DNA of 52,324 bases from positions 1 through 52,324 of the forward strand of contig CANJBX010000025.1 of assembly GCA_947472885.1 (NCBI GenBank). Reading direction: 5' to 3'. Positions 19,628 to 28,283 of this stretch are shown here, piece after piece. The translations under genes were made by a program, and so were the position numbers. The stretch is from Hyphomicrobiaceae bacterium. GTDB lineage: Bacteria > Pseudomonadota > Alphaproteobacteria > Rhizobiales > Xanthobacteraceae. The notes below the pieces were generated by a model. That model had not been told where the DNA came from. It saw only the letters and a program-made list of their open reading frames with translations, and ran no database searches. Position 1 is the first letter of the stretch. Every line of letters begins with the position of its first letter.

Positions 19628-19649
19628 GGGGCGGGATAAATCCCGCCCC
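19628..19649 (-). terminator. Rho-independent terminator, strongest on the minus strand
   Basis: Nine-base perfect arms GGGGCGGGA and TCCCGCCCC flank the tetraloop TAAA. Read leftward, the hairpin is followed directly by CTTTTTCTTTG-type T-rich sequence (complement of 19617-19627), a classical intrinsic terminator. Rightward it is followed by ATTTATAAG, a weaker tail. No leftward protein gene is known to end here, so it may close a small RNA or act in both directions behind DUF1467. Confidence 0.8.
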
Positions 19650-19813
19650 ATTTATAAGTGCCTTCGGCCTAGCTGCTGGCGCCATTTTTCGGCTTTTCCA
19701 GCACGGCAGCGTTTCGATCGCGCCTTCGGCCTGTTCCTCCCAAGACTTGTATCAAGACTTCATCCTCGCCATTGGAAGAAACATTATTTCGTCTGCATTC
19801 CCCGCCGCGGATG

Positions 19814-19842
19814 AAAAAACCTACGACAATAAAAAACCTACG
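19814..19842. repeat. 12-bp direct repeat, AAAAAACCTACG twice
   Basis: AAAAAACCTACG occurs at 19814-19825 and 19831-19842, separated by ACAAT. The copies are 17 bases apart start to start. It is AT-rich against a GC-rich background and lies 155 bases before proS. It may be a protein-binding direct repeat or part of a promoter region on either strand; neither can be shown. Confidence 0.7.
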
Positions 19843-19996
19843 TCACTGGGGTTGTCGTGCAGTGCAATATCACGCTGTGAATGAATCCCAACTTTGTAGT
19901 GGGCAGAAATGGGCGACCCTTCCGCCCTTGTGTTTCCATGAACGATCCGCATTCTCTCGTTCCCGGTCATTTTCCCCTCGAATCGTAGCGGTCTTC

Positions 19997-21319
19997 ATGC
20001 GTCTTTCCCGGTTTTTCCTTCCCATCCTGCGCGACGTCTCCAAGGACGCGGAGATCGTCTCACACCGGCTGATGCTCCGTGCCGGCATGATCCGCCAGGA
20101 AGCCTCCGGTATTTATGCGCTCCTGCCGCTCGGCCTGAGGGTTCTCAACAAGATTACCGCCATTGTCCGGGAGGAGCAGAATCGCGCCGGGGGTATCGAA
20201 CTCCTGATGCCGACGATCCAGTCCGCCGACCTGTGGCGGGAAAGCGGACGCTACGACGCCTATGGCAAGGAGATGCTGCGCATCAAGGATCGCCACGAGC
20301 GCGAGATGTTGTTCGGGCCGACCAACGAGGAAATGATCACCGAAATATTCCGCAGCTACGTGCGCTCCTACAAGGACCTGCCGCTCAACCTCTATCACCT
20401 GCAATGGAAGTTCCGCGACGAGGTGCGGCCCCGGTTCGGGCTGATGCGCGGCCGCGAATTCCTGATGAAGGACGCCTATTCCTTCGATGTCGATTATGAA
20501 GGCGCCAGGCATTCCTATAACCGCATGTTCGTTGCCTATCTGCGCACGTTCGCACGCATGGGCTTGCGGTCGATCCCGATGGTGGCCGATACCGGCCCGA
20601 TCGGCGGCAACCTGTCCCACGAGTTCATCGTGCTTGCCGAGACCGGCGAGAGCGAAGTGTTCTGCCACCGCGATTACCTCGATTTCCCGGTGCCGGATGC
20701 CTCGGTGAATTTTGAGGACCGCGCCGGACTGCAGGGCATCGTCGATAAGTGGACGTCGCTTTATGCGGCGACCTCAGAGAAACACGATAAGCCCGCGTTT
20801 GATGCGCTGCCGGAGGCGTCCAAGGTGTCCGCGCGCGGCATCGAGGTCGGCCATATCTTCTATTTCGGCACCAAGTATTCCGAGCCGATGAAGGCCGTGG
20901 TCGCCGGTTCCGACGGGGTCGAGAAGCCGGTTCACATGGGCTCCTACGGCATCGGGCCGACCCGCCTGATCGGCGCGCTGATCGAAGCCTTCCATGACGA
21001 TGCCGGCATCTTGTGGCCGGATGCGGTAGCGCCGTTCAATGTCGCGATCCTCAACCTGAAGGTTGGCGACAGCGGCACCGATGGCGCCAGCGAAGGGCTT
21101 TATCGTGATCTGACGGCCAAGGGTCTCGACGTACTCTACGACGACACCGACAACCGGGCGGGTGCGAAGTTTGCTTCGGCAGACCTGATCGGTGTGCCGT
21201 GGCAGATACTCATCGGCCCAAAAAGCCTGGCTGAAGGCAAGGTCGAGCTGAAATGCCGCGCCGACGGTAGCCGGGAGCTGCTTTCGCCTGCCGCTGCGCT
21301 CGCCAAGCTGACACAATAG
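19997..21319 (+). CDS. proS: Prolyl-tRNA synthetase (short alphaproteobacterial type)
   Basis: This 440-residue class II synthetase charges tRNA-Pro. The start at 19997 ([13 protein letters not shown]) matches the usual alphaproteobacterial N-terminus; an upstream frame to 19772 is unconserved. Motif 1 ([16 protein letters not shown]), the motif 2 region ([20 protein letters not shown]) and motif 3 ([17 protein letters not shown]) are all visible. The C-terminal anticodon-binding domain is about residues 345-440. The editing (INS) domain found between motifs 2 and 3 in long bacterial ProS is absent, as is normal for this short form. Confidence 0.95.
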   Translation: MRLSRFFLPILRDVSKDAEIVSHRLMLRAGMIRQEASGIYALLPLGLRVLNKITAIVREEQNRAGGIELLMPTIQSADLWRESGRYDAYGKEMLRIKDRHEREMLFGPTNEEMITEIFRSYVRSYKDLPLNLYHLQWKFRDEVRPRFGLMRGREFLMKDAYSFDVDYEGARHSYNRMFVAYLRTFARMGLRSIPMVADTGPIGGNLSHEFIVLAETGESEVFCHRDYLDFPVPDASVNFEDRAGLQGIVDKWTSLYAATSEKHDKPAFDALPEASKVSARGIEVGHIFYFGTKYSEPMKAVVAGSDGVEKPVHMGSYGIGPTRLIGALIEAFHDDAGILWPDAVAPFNVAILNLKVGDSGTDGASEGLYRDLTAKGLDVLYDDTDNRAGAKFASADLIGVPWQILIGPKSLAEGKVELKCRADGSRELLSPAAALAKLTQ

Positions 21320-21424
21320 GCCGCAGGGCCCGCTAAACCTCGGGATAGCTGATTTCTTTTCGTAACTTAGGTGTGGCGTGATTCCGCCAGAATCAGATGT
21401 GATCTGGAGCAGGGATGCGCCTTC

Positions 21425-22693
21425 ATGAGTGAACCAACAGGTACCCGCCCATTCGCTCCGTTCGAATGGATGCTGTCGCTGCGCTATCTGCGCGCGCGCC
21501 GCCGTGAGGGGTTCATTTCCGTCATCGCCGGATTTTCGTTCCTCGGCATTTTGCTGGGCGTCGCGACGCTCATCATCGTGATGGCCGTGATGAACGGCTT
21601 TCGCAAGGAACTGCTGGACAAGATCCTGGGGCTAAACGGCCACCTGCTGATCCAGCCGCTCGACTCGCCGTTGACCGATTACGCCGCGGTCGCGGAACGC
21701 ATTTCCAAGGTTGGCGGAATCAAGCTCGCCGCCCCCATTGTCGAAGGTCAGGCGCTGGCGTCCTCACCGTTCAACGCGTCCGGTGTGCTGGTGCGCGGCG
21801 TGCGCGCCGCCGACCTCAACAAGCTCACTTCAGTTGCGACCAACCTCAAGCAAGGCACGCTCGAAGGCTTCGACCAGGGGCAGGGCGTGCTGATCGGCAA
21901 GCGGCTCGCCGACCAACTGACCCTGCGTGCGGGCGACAATGTCACGCTCGTCGCGCCACGTGGCGCGGTGACGCCGATGGGCACGACGCCCCGCATCAAG
22001 GCCTACAAGGTCGCCGGCGTCTTCGAGATCGGCATGTCGGAATACGATTCCGCCTTCGTGTTCATGCCGCTCACCGAAGCGCAGGCCTATTTCAACCGCG
22101 CCGGCGATGTCACCGCCATCGAGGTCTATACCGATGCGCCGGACAAGATCGACCTGTTCCGTAAGCTCGTCAGCGAGGCCGCACAACGCTCGATCTTCAT
22201 GATCGACTGGCGGCAGCGCAATGCGACGTTCTTCAATGCGCTCCAGGTCGAGCGCAACGTGATGTTCCTGATCCTGACGCTGATCGTACTGGTGGCGGCG
22301 CTCAACATCGTGTCCGGCCTCATCATGCTGGTGAAGGACAAGAGCAGCGATATCGCCATCATGCGGACCATGGGCGCCACCCAAGGCTCCATCATGCGCA
22401 TCTTCCTGATTACGGGTGCAGCCATCGGCGTGGTCGGCACGATCATGGGCTTTCTTGCCGGGGTGCTGGTCTGCAAGAACATCGAAACGATCCGGCAGTT
22501 CATCTCGTGGATGACCTCGACCGAACTGTTCTCGCCGGAACTCTATTTCCTGTCGCGGCTGCCGGCCGACATGGACACCGGCGAAACCACCGCCGTCGTC
22601 GTGATGGCGCTGACGCTGTCGCTGCTTGCCACGCTTTATCCCTCGTGGCGCGCCGCGCGTCTCGACCCCGTCGATGCGCTGCGTTACGAGTGA
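21425..22693 (+). CDS. lolC: Lipoprotein-releasing ABC transporter permease (LolC/E)
   Basis: This 422-residue inner-membrane protein extracts outer-membrane lipoproteins and hands them to LolA. A helix at about residues 25-55 (ISVIAGFSFLGILLGVATLI) is followed by a large periplasmic domain to about 270, then three C-terminal helices. The MacB/FtsX motif IAIMRTMGATQGSIMRIFLI is at the cytosolic coupling region. The ATG at 21425 (MSEPTGTRPFAPFEWML) is chosen; an upstream in-frame ATG at 21371 lacks conservation. A single permease gene beside lolD is usual in alphaproteobacteria, so LolC and LolE cannot be told apart. Confidence 0.92.
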   Translation: MSEPTGTRPFAPFEWMLSLRYLRARRREGFISVIAGFSFLGILLGVATLIIVMAVMNGFRKELLDKILGLNGHLLIQPLDSPLTDYAAVAERISKVGGIKLAAPIVEGQALASSPFNASGVLVRGVRAADLNKLTSVATNLKQGTLEGFDQGQGVLIGKRLADQLTLRAGDNVTLVAPRGAVTPMGTTPRIKAYKVAGVFEIGMSEYDSAFVFMPLTEAQAYFNRAGDVTAIEVYTDAPDKIDLFRKLVSEAAQRSIFMIDWRQRNATFFNALQVERNVMFLILTLIVLVAALNIVSGLIMLVKDKSSDIAIMRTMGATQGSIMRIFLITGAAIGVVGTIMGFLAGVLVCKNIETIRQFISWMTSTELFSPELYFLSRLPADMDTGETTAVVVMALTLSLLATLYPSWRAARLDPVDALRYE

Positions 22694-22696
22694 CCG

Positions 22697-23404
22697 ATGT
22701 CGAACGATAGCCCGATCATCTATCTGCACGAGATCAACCGGACCTATCATCAGGGCGGCAACACGCTGACGATTCTCAAACAGGCCGAGCTCGCGGTCTG
22801 GGCCGGGCAATTGGTCGCGCTGGTCGCACCATCGGGCGCCGGCAAATCGACGCTGCTGCATATCGCCGGGATGCTCGAACATCAGGACTCGGGCGAGGTC
22901 TACATCAACGAGACCCCGACCTCCGGCCTGTCGGATGCCGAGCGCACGCGTATCCGCCGCATGGATATCGGCTTCATCTACCAGGCGCATCGGCTGCTGC
23001 CGGAATTCACCGCGGTTGAGAATGTGATGCTGCCGCAAATGGTGCGGGGACTTGGCAAACTTGAGGCCCGCACCCGCGCTGCCGAACTCCTGGCTTACCT
23101 CGGCCTCAAGGATCGTCTGACCCATCGCCCGTCCGAGCTTTCCGGCGGCGAGCAGCAGCGTGTCGCCATCGCACGCGCGGTCGCCAATGCCCCGCGCGTG
23201 CTGCTGGCCGATGAGCCGACCGGCAACCTCGATCCGCACACGGCCGACCACGTCTTCAATGCGCTGACGCAACTGGTGAAGGCGACCGGCCTCGCGGCAA
23301 TCATTGCGACCCACAACCTCGAACTCGCAGCCCGTATGGACCGCCGCGTGACGATCCGCGACGGTGTGGTGATGGAATATGAAGACCTCGACCGGGTGGC
23401 CTGA
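22697..23404 (+). CDS. lolD: Lipoprotein-releasing ABC transporter ATPase
   Basis: This 235-residue ABC ATPase powers LolC. The Walker A is [11 protein letters not shown] at about residue 48, with alanine replacing the usual first glycine. Also present are the Q-loop ([10 protein letters not shown]), the signature [14 protein letters not shown], Walker [13 protein letters not shown] and the switch histidine in ATHNLELA. The ATG is three bases after the permease stop, so the two are translated as a pair. The closing segment [14 protein letters not shown] is short. Confidence 0.95.
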   Translation: MSNDSPIIYLHEINRTYHQGGNTLTILKQAELAVWAGQLVALVAPSGAGKSTLLHIAGMLEHQDSGEVYINETPTSGLSDAERTRIRRMDIGFIYQAHRLLPEFTAVENVMLPQMVRGLGKLEARTRAAELLAYLGLKDRLTHRPSELSGGEQQRVAIARAVANAPRVLLADEPTGNLDPHTADHVFNALTQLVKATGLAAIIATHNLELAARMDRRVTIRDGVVMEYEDLDRVA

Positions 23405-23413
23405 TCTTCAAGT

Positions 23414-23926
23414 TTGGCCCGGAGCCGTCTGCCGGAGCGCCGCGTGCTGATCCGGCCCGCGCGGAAAGACGACGCAGCCGCGATCTGGTCGATCATTGGC
23501 CCTGTGGTCCGCGCCGGCGAAACTTATGCGCTCCCGCGTGGCATGAGCGAACAGGATGCGCTGGCCTACTGGATGGCGGCGGATCGCGAGACGTTCGTGG
23601 CGGAAGACGAGGGGCGCATCCACGGCACCTATTATCTGCGCGCCAACCAGTTCGGCGGCGGCGATCATGTGGCCAACTGCGGTTACATGACCGATGCCGC
23701 AGCGGCCGGCCGCGGCGTGGCACGGGCCATGTGCGGGCATTCGCTGGCGCACGCCCGCTCACGCGGGTTCAAGGCCATGCAGTTCAACTTTGTCGTCAGC
23801 ACCAACGAACGCGCGGTGCGGCTGTGGCAGTCGCTGGGTTTCGAGATTGCAGGGCGGTTGCTGAAGGCGTTTAGGCACCCGGTCAAGGGCGAGGTCGATG
23901 CGCTGGTGATGTTTCGGGCGATCTAG
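23414..23926 (+). CDS. GNAT family N-acetyltransferase
   Basis: This protein of about 170 residues has a GNAT fold: the opening [17 protein letters not shown], strands around GTYYLRANQ, and a CoA pyrophosphate loop of the form (Q/R)GxGxA seen as [12 protein letters not shown]. The C-terminal half has [20 protein letters not shown], the usual motif B. The substrate is unknown. The start is uncertain: TTG at 23414 or GTG at 23444, of which the latter begins right at the domain. It follows lolD by nine bases and is probably co-transcribed. Confidence 0.85.
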   Translation: MARSRLPERRVLIRPARKDDAAAIWSIIGPVVRAGETYALPRGMSEQDALAYWMAADRETFVAEDEGRIHGTYYLRANQFGGGDHVANCGYMTDAAAAGRGVARAMCGHSLAHARSRGFKAMQFNFVVSTNERAVRLWQSLGFEIAGRLLKAFRHPVKGEVDALVMFRAI

Positions 23927-23999
23927 TGTCCTCTCCTGATCGCCGAATGCGGTAAATCCTTGAGCGATTCTAGTGGCTTAAAATTTCTCAAAATGCCGC

Positions 24000-24029
24000 T
24001 TGACGAAAGAACAAAACTAGAACTATGTT
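24000..24029 (+). promoter_or_regulatory. Sigma-70-type promoter of the 32-aa peptide gene
   Basis: TTGACG at 24000-24005 and TATGTT at 24024-24029 are separated by 18 bases and form a good housekeeping promoter. The spacer and the -10 box are overlapped by two LexA boxes. A start site near 24036 would leave a leader of about 30 bases before the ATG at 24067. The assignment is by hexamer match only. Confidence 0.65.
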
Positions 24030-24041
24030 CCTCTTCTGTTC
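24009..24041. promoter_or_regulatory. Two back-to-back LexA operators (SOS boxes)
   Basis: GAAC-N7-GAAC at 24009-24023 and GTTC-N7-GTTC at 24027-24041 are each exact matches to the alphaproteobacterial LexA site, a direct repeat GTTC-N7-GTTC on one strand. They are arranged as mirror images around the trinucleotide TAT, which makes a 33-base dyad of half-sites. They cover the spacer, the -10 box and the probable start site of the promoter at 24000-24029, so LexA binding would block RNA polymerase. Two full boxes at one promoter suggest tight SOS control of the next gene. Confidence 0.8.
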
Positions 24042-24066
24042 TTGATATTCAGCGGGAGAGGCAGTC

Positions 24067-24165
24067 ATGTTCCGGGCCGTCGTAGAAGAAGCAGCAGCAC
24101 TGGCGTCGATCACCCTGTTCATCGGGATGATCGTGGTGTGGGCCCAAGTCTTCAGTGCAGCGTAG
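24067..24165 (+). CDS. 32-aa single-pass membrane peptide under LexA control (SidA-like candidate)
   Basis: The 33-codon frame starts at ATG 24067, six bases after the strong purine ribosome binding site GGGAGAG (24054-24060), and stops at TAG 24163-24165. The product opens MFRAVVEEAA and then has one hydrophobic span, ALASITLFIGMIVVWAQVF, leaving only three more residues. A short charged N-terminus and one span suggest an inner-membrane peptide. With two LexA boxes on its promoter, it resembles in size, topology and regulation the SOS-induced division inhibitor SidA of Caulobacter (29 residues). Sequence homology to SidA is not claimed. Small membrane peptides of this look occur in related genera by my recollection. 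It lies between the GNAT gene and dnaE. Function is inferred from regulation and form only. Confidence 0.7.
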   Translation: MFRAVVEEAAALASITLFIGMIVVWAQVFSAA

Positions 24166-24546
24166 TCTTTTAGCGCGGCCTGATTTTTTCGGTGGCCTGA
24201 TTCCGCTACCGCCACTTTGGCAAATTCCCTTTTAGGCTTTCCAGAATCTGATGTCGGTACTGGCCGCTTTGCCTCGGTCACCCTCCTAAGCATCAGTGTC
24301 CCCAGCCACCGTCTTGCCCTAGACGGTGGCAACCCCACACCGGCCGGCACGGACTTGTGCTGCGTTAAGTTGTGCGTCGCGTCGCGCCGGCCGGTGATTG
24401 GGGTGGACTTGGAATGCCCCGGTTCGCATGTTCGGAACGCTTGAAAGGTTCGCCTGAATCGCGCTGCGATAGGGTGATCCGAGGGTTGGCCGGGATTGGC
24501 CGCCCGTTCTGCCGGTACGCTCCGGCATCGGCGTGAAGGTGACATC
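24166..24546. other. 381-bp folded spacer between the peptide gene and dnaE
   Basis: No further protein gene is supported. The stretch contains two strong adjacent hairpins (24305-24404, listed separately) and a short direct repeat, GGCCTGATT at 24177-24185 and 24194-24202. No clear sigma-70 promoter for dnaE was found, so dnaE may be read from further upstream or from an unrecognised promoter here. Confidence 0.5.
24305..24404. other. Two tandem hairpins upstream of dnaE, possible structured RNA or palindromic element
   Basis: Hairpin 1 has perfect 10-bp arms GCCACCGTCT (24305-24314) and AGACGGTGGC (24321-24330) around TGCCCT. Hairpin 2 has 11-bp perfect arms CACCGGCCGGC (24338-24348) and GCCGGCCGGTG (24386-24396). 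It is extended past a small internal loop by ACCCC (24332-24336) and GGGGT (24400-24404), with a 37-base loop. Neither is followed by a T-run, so they are not ordinary terminators. They end about 140 bases before the dnaE start. Confidence 0.55.
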
Positions 24547-27500
24547 GTGGCGGCTGCAACAGATCTCAAGAAAGCCGACCCTAAGTTCGTGCATCTGCAC
24601 GTCCACTCGTCCTATTCGCTGCTTGAAGGCGCATTGCCGATTGCCAAGCTCGCCGAACTTGCCAAGGCCGACCGCCAGCCGGCGCTCGCGCTGACCGACA
24701 CCGACAACATGTTCGGCGCGCTCGAATTCTCCGAAAAGATGGCGGGCTATGGCATCCAGCCGATTGTCGGCTGGTCGGTCGCCGTGGACTTCGCCGATCA
24801 GGACAACGGCCTGCGTCAGGTCGCAGGCCCTGTGCGGCAGTTACCGCGTGTGGTGTTGCTGGCGGCGAACGAGGATGGCTACGGCAATCTGATGAAGCTG
24901 TCGGCGGCGGCCTATCTCGATACGCCGTCGAACGAGCGGCCGCATGTGAAGGTCGCGGTACTTGAAGCGCACAGCGCCGGATTGATCGCGCTGACCGGCG
25001 GGCCGGGCGGCGTGTTCGATCAGGCCATCTCGGCCGGGCAGGCGCATCTCGTCGGTCCGCGCTGCGACGCCCTGCAACGTATGTTCGGAGACCGGCTCTA
25101 CATCGAGTTGCAACGCCACGGCCTGCCCAAGGAACAGGAAATCGAGCCGCAGCTGATCGAACTCGCCTATGCGCGCGGCATTTCGCTGGTCGCGACCAAC
25201 CAGCCGTACTTTGCCACTGCCGACGATCACGAGGCGCACGACGCGCTTATTTGTATCGCCGAAGGCCGGCTGGTGGTCGAGACCGACCGGCGCCAGCTTT
25301 CGCCGAACCACTACTTCAAGACCCGCGCCGAAATGGCTGATCTGTTTGTAGATTTACCGGAGGCGCTCGCTTCAACAGTCGAGATTGCCGAGCGCTGTGC
25401 GTTCCGCCCGAAGACCCGCGCGCCGATCCTGCCGCGCTTCACCGCCGAAGGCGGTATCGCCAACGACGAGTCGGCGGAACTGCGCCGCCAGGCCGAGCAG
25501 GGGCTGGAAGTGCGGCTCAAGGCGCACGGCGTTGCGCCGGGACAGACCGAGGACAGCTACCGCGACCGGCTGGCGTTTGAACTCGGCGTCATCGAGCGCA
25601 TGAAATACGCCGGCTACTTCCTGATCGTTGCCGACTTCATCCAATGGGCCAAGCATCAGGGTATTCCGGTCGGGCCGGGTCGTGGTTCGGGCGCGGGATC
25701 GCTGGTGGCCTATGCGCTGCTGGTGACGGACCTCGATCCCATTCGATTTGGTCTGCTGTTCGAACGGTTCCTCAACCCCGAGCGTGTGTCGATGCCCGAT
25801 TTCGACATCGACTTCTGTCAGGACCGCCGCGACGAGGTGATCCGTTATGTGCAGCAGCGCTATGGCCGCGATCAGGTGGCGCAGATCATCACGTTCGGTA
25901 CGCTGCAGGCGCGCGGCGTGCTGCGCGACGTCGGCCGTGTGCTGGAAATGCCCTATGGGCAGGTTGACCGGCTGACGAAGCTGGTGCCACAGAATCCCGC
26001 CGCGCCGGTCACCTTGTCACGCGCCATTGCCGATGAGCCGAAACTGCAAGCCGAGCGCGAGAGCGATCCGCGCGTGCGCCGCGTCTTCGATATTGCGCTC
26101 AAGCTGGAAGGGCTTAACCGCCACGCCTCGACCCATGCCGCCGGTATCGTGATCGGCGACCGGCCTTTGTCCGAACTCGTGCCGCTCTACCGCGATCCGA
26201 AATCCGACATGCCCGTCACCCAGTTCAACATGAAATGGGTCGAGCAGGCGGGCTTGGTGAAATTCGATTTCCTGGGCCTGAAGACGCTGACGGTTCTCTC
26301 GACCGCGGTCGAATTGCTCAAGCGCCGCGGCATCGAAATCGACCTCAACAAGCTGCCGCTCGACGACGCCAAGAGCTACGCCATGGTGGCGCGCGGTGAA
26401 ACCGTCGGCGTGTTCCAGGTTGAAGGTCAGGGCATGCGGCGCGCGCTGACCGACATGAAGCCCGACCGTTTCGAGGACATCATCGCGCTGGTCGCGCTCT
26501 ATCGTCCAGGTCCGATGGCGAACATCCCGACCTATTGCGCGCGCAAGCGCGGCGATGAAGAGCCGGAATATATCCATCCCAAGCTCGAGCCGATCCTGCG
26601 CGAGACCTATGGCGTCATCGTCTATCAGGAGCAGGTGATGCAGGCGGCGCAGGTGCTGGCCGGCTACTCGCTCGGCGAAGCCGATCTGCTGCGCCGCGCC
26701 ATGGGCAAGAAGATCCGCTCCGAAATGCAGGCCCAGCGCACGCGCTTTATCTCGGGTGCGGTCGAGCGCGGCGTCGAGCGCGGGCAGGCCGATGCAATCT
26801 TCGAATTGCTCGAACGCTTCGCCGACTACGGCTTCAACAAGAGCCACGCGGCGGCCTACGCGCTGGTTGCCTACCAGACTGCCTGGATGAAGGCGAATTA
26901 CCCGGTCGAGTTCCTGGCGGCGTCGATGACGCTGGAAATGGGCAACACCGACAAGCTCGCGGAATTCCGCGCCGAGGCGGAACGCCTTGGCCTCAAGGTC
27001 GAGCCGCCGTCGATTAACAGGTCGGACGTCGTGTTCGAGGTCGATGCGGAGAAGAAGACGATCTATTACGCGCTTGCGGCGCTCAAGGGCGTCGGCCGGC
27101 AGGCGGTCGAAGCCATCGTTACAGCGCGCGGCGACCAGCCGTTCAAGGATCTCGCCGACTTCGCGTACCGCATCAATTCGCGCACGGTCAACAAGCGCGT
27201 GTTTGAAAGCCTCGCAGCATCCGGCGCATTCGACTGCATCGAGCGTGACCGTTCGCGCGCCTATGCGGCCGTCGATGTCATGCTGGCGACCGCGCAAAGG
27301 AGCCACGACGCGGTGGCGGTCGGCCAGAACGAATTGTTCGGTGGCGGTGGCGTGCATGAGCCGCTGGCGATTCCGGCGTCGCAGGGCTGGCTGCCGGCCG
27401 AAAAGCTGCAGAAGGAATACGACGCCATCGGCTTCTTTCTCACTTGCCATCCGCTCGACGATTATGCGCCGCTCCTCAAGGGCCTGCGTGTCGAAAGCTG

Positions 27501-28041
27501 GTCGGACTTCTGCAAGAGCGTGAAGTTCGGCGCGAGCGCGGGCCGCGTTGCAGCATCCGTCGTGTCGCTTCAGGAGCGCCGCACCAAGACCGGCAACAAG
27601 ATGGGCATCATCGGCCTGTCCGACCCGACGGGGCAGTACGAGGCGGTGATCTTCTCGGAAGGTCTGCAGGAGTATCGCGAGTTGCTGGAACCTGGCAACG
27701 CGGTGCTGCTGTTCCTCGCCGCCGAAGCGCAGGGCGACGATGTGCGGGCGCGCATCCAGACGGTTGAGCCTTTGGACAAGGCCGCCGCCAAGCTCCAGAA
27801 GGGCTTGCGGGTGTTCCTGCGCGATGCCGTGCCGCTGGATGCGGTCAGCAAGCGGCTGGAGCTGTTGCCCAATACCGGCAGCCGCCCGGCGTCCAAAGCC
27901 GACGGCGAGGTCAATGTGGTGCTGATGCTGGGCGACGGGGCGGAGGTCGAAGTCCGTCTGCCGGGCCGGTACAAGGTCTCGCCGCAGATCGCCGGCGCCA
28001 TCAAGGCTGTGCCGGGGGTCGTTCAGGTTGAAGCGGTTTAG
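24547..28041 (+). CDS. dnaE: DNA polymerase III subunit alpha
   Basis: This 1164-residue replicative polymerase is of the DnaE1 type. The N-terminal PHP domain starts with [13 protein letters not shown] at residues 16-28. The palm carries the catalytic aspartates in PDFDIDF (residues 417-423), after [16 protein letters not shown]. The finger region has [12 protein letters not shown] and [21 protein letters not shown] helix-hairpin-helix segment ([19 protein letters not shown]) and a C-terminal OB domain (about 990-1080) follow. Length is normal. The start is taken as GTG 24547 (residues [14 protein letters not shown]) behind AAGGTGAC; an in-frame ATG 51 bases upstream would add unconserved residues. 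It is not the SOS mutasome DnaE2, which is shorter and linked to imuAB. Confidence 0.95.
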   Translation: MAAATDLKKADPKFVHLHVHSSYSLLEGALPIAKLAELAKADRQPALALTDTDNMFGALEFSEKMAGYGIQPIVGWSVAVDFADQDNGLRQVAGPVRQLPRVVLLAANEDGYGNLMKLSAAAYLDTPSNERPHVKVAVLEAHSAGLIALTGGPGGVFDQAISAGQAHLVGPRCDALQRMFGDRLYIELQRHGLPKEQEIEPQLIELAYARGISLVATNQPYFATADDHEAHDALICIAEGRLVVETDRRQLSPNHYFKTRAEMADLFVDLPEALASTVEIAERCAFRPKTRAPILPRFTAEGGIANDESAELRRQAEQGLEVRLKAHGVAPGQTEDSYRDRLAFELGVIERMKYAGYFLIVADFIQWAKHQGIPVGPGRGSGAGSLVAYALLVTDLDPIRFGLLFERFLNPERVSMPDFDIDFCQDRRDEVIRYVQQRYGRDQVAQIITFGTLQARGVLRDVGRVLEMPYGQVDRLTKLVPQNPAAPVTLSRAIADEPKLQAERESDPRVRRVFDIALKLEGLNRHASTHAAGIVIGDRPLSELVPLYRDPKSDMPVTQFNMKWVEQAGLVKFDFLGLKTLTVLSTAVELLKRRGIEIDLNKLPLDDAKSYAMVARGETVGVFQVEGQGMRRALTDMKPDRFEDIIALVALYRPGPMANIPTYCARKRGDEEPEYIHPKLEPILRETYGVIVYQEQVMQAAQVLAGYSLGEADLLRRAMGKKIRSEMQAQRTRFISGAVERGVERGQADAIFELLERFADYGFNKSHAAAYALVAYQTAWMKANYPVEFLAASMTLEMGNTDKLAEFRAEAERLGLKVEPPSINRSDVVFEVDAEKKTIYYALAALKGVGRQAVEAIVTARGDQPFKDLADFAYRINSRTVNKRVFESLAASGAFDCIERDRSRAYAAVDVMLATAQRSHDAVAVGQNELFGGGGVHEPLAIPASQGWLPAEKLQKEYDAIGFFLTCHPLDDYAPLLKGLRVESWSDFCKSVKFGASAGRVAASVVSLQERRTKTGNKMGIIGLSDPTGQYEAVIFSEGLQEYRELLEPGNAVLLFLAAEAQGDDVRARIQTVEPLDKAAAKLQKGLRVFLRDAVPLDAVSKRLELLPNTGSRPASKADGEVNVVLMLGDGAEVEVRLPGRYKVSPQIAGAIKAVPGVVQVEAV

Positions 28042-28139
28042 TAGAAATCCTATCTAAGCATCTAATTCTATTGGACTTAATTTCCAGGCGTACCGCGCCG
28101 GGGTCTTTGCCCCGGACGCGGCAGTTTGCGCCGCAAACC

Positions 28140-28168
28140 TTGCTTCCGGCGGAATCCGCCTATATAAG
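28140..28168 (+). promoter_or_regulatory. Probable rpsB promoter
   Basis: TTGCTT (28140-28145) and TATAAG (28163-28168) are separated by 17 bases. They lie 116 bases before the rpsB ATG and just after a GC-rich hairpin (28093-28121, arms CCGCGCCGGGG and CCCCGGACGCGG) that may end dnaE transcripts, although no T-run follows it. The hexamer matches are reasonable but not perfect. Confidence 0.5.
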
Positions 28169-28283
28169 CCCGCTCATCACGCACGCGGACCTGGTTCTGG
28201 CCCCGACAATGGGCCAAGCGCCATCCGGTGGCTTTTCATCCGAAAAGCTGCACGTCCGCGGAGGCATAACCGGAGAATACTCA

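Larger units (their letters stand above)
19421..19996. other. 576-bp spacer between DUF1467 and proS
   Basis: No protein gene is convincing. A rightward open frame (19494-19814) has no ribosome binding site or protein-like pattern. The stretch holds a strong minus-strand terminator hairpin at 19628-19649, an AT-rich 12-bp direct repeat at 19814-19842, and the proS leader. The terminator implies a leftward transcript starting somewhere between about 19700 and 19990, possibly a small RNA. Confidence 0.5.

Noticed and set aside
19494-19814. 106-codon plus-strand frame between DUF1467 and proS
   Set aside because: It runs through the terminator hairpin, has no ribosome site and no protein-like pattern.
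24435-24451. GAAC-N9-GTTC shortly before dnaE as a further LexA box
   Set aside because: The half-sites are inverted and spaced nine, whereas the alphaproteobacterial box is a direct repeat with seven bases between.
24547-28041. dnaE as the SOS mutagenic polymerase because of the nearby LexA boxes
   Set aside because: Length (1164 residues), domain order and absence of imuA/imuB fit the replicative DnaE1. The boxes lie over 500 bases upstream, on the promoter of the small peptide gene.
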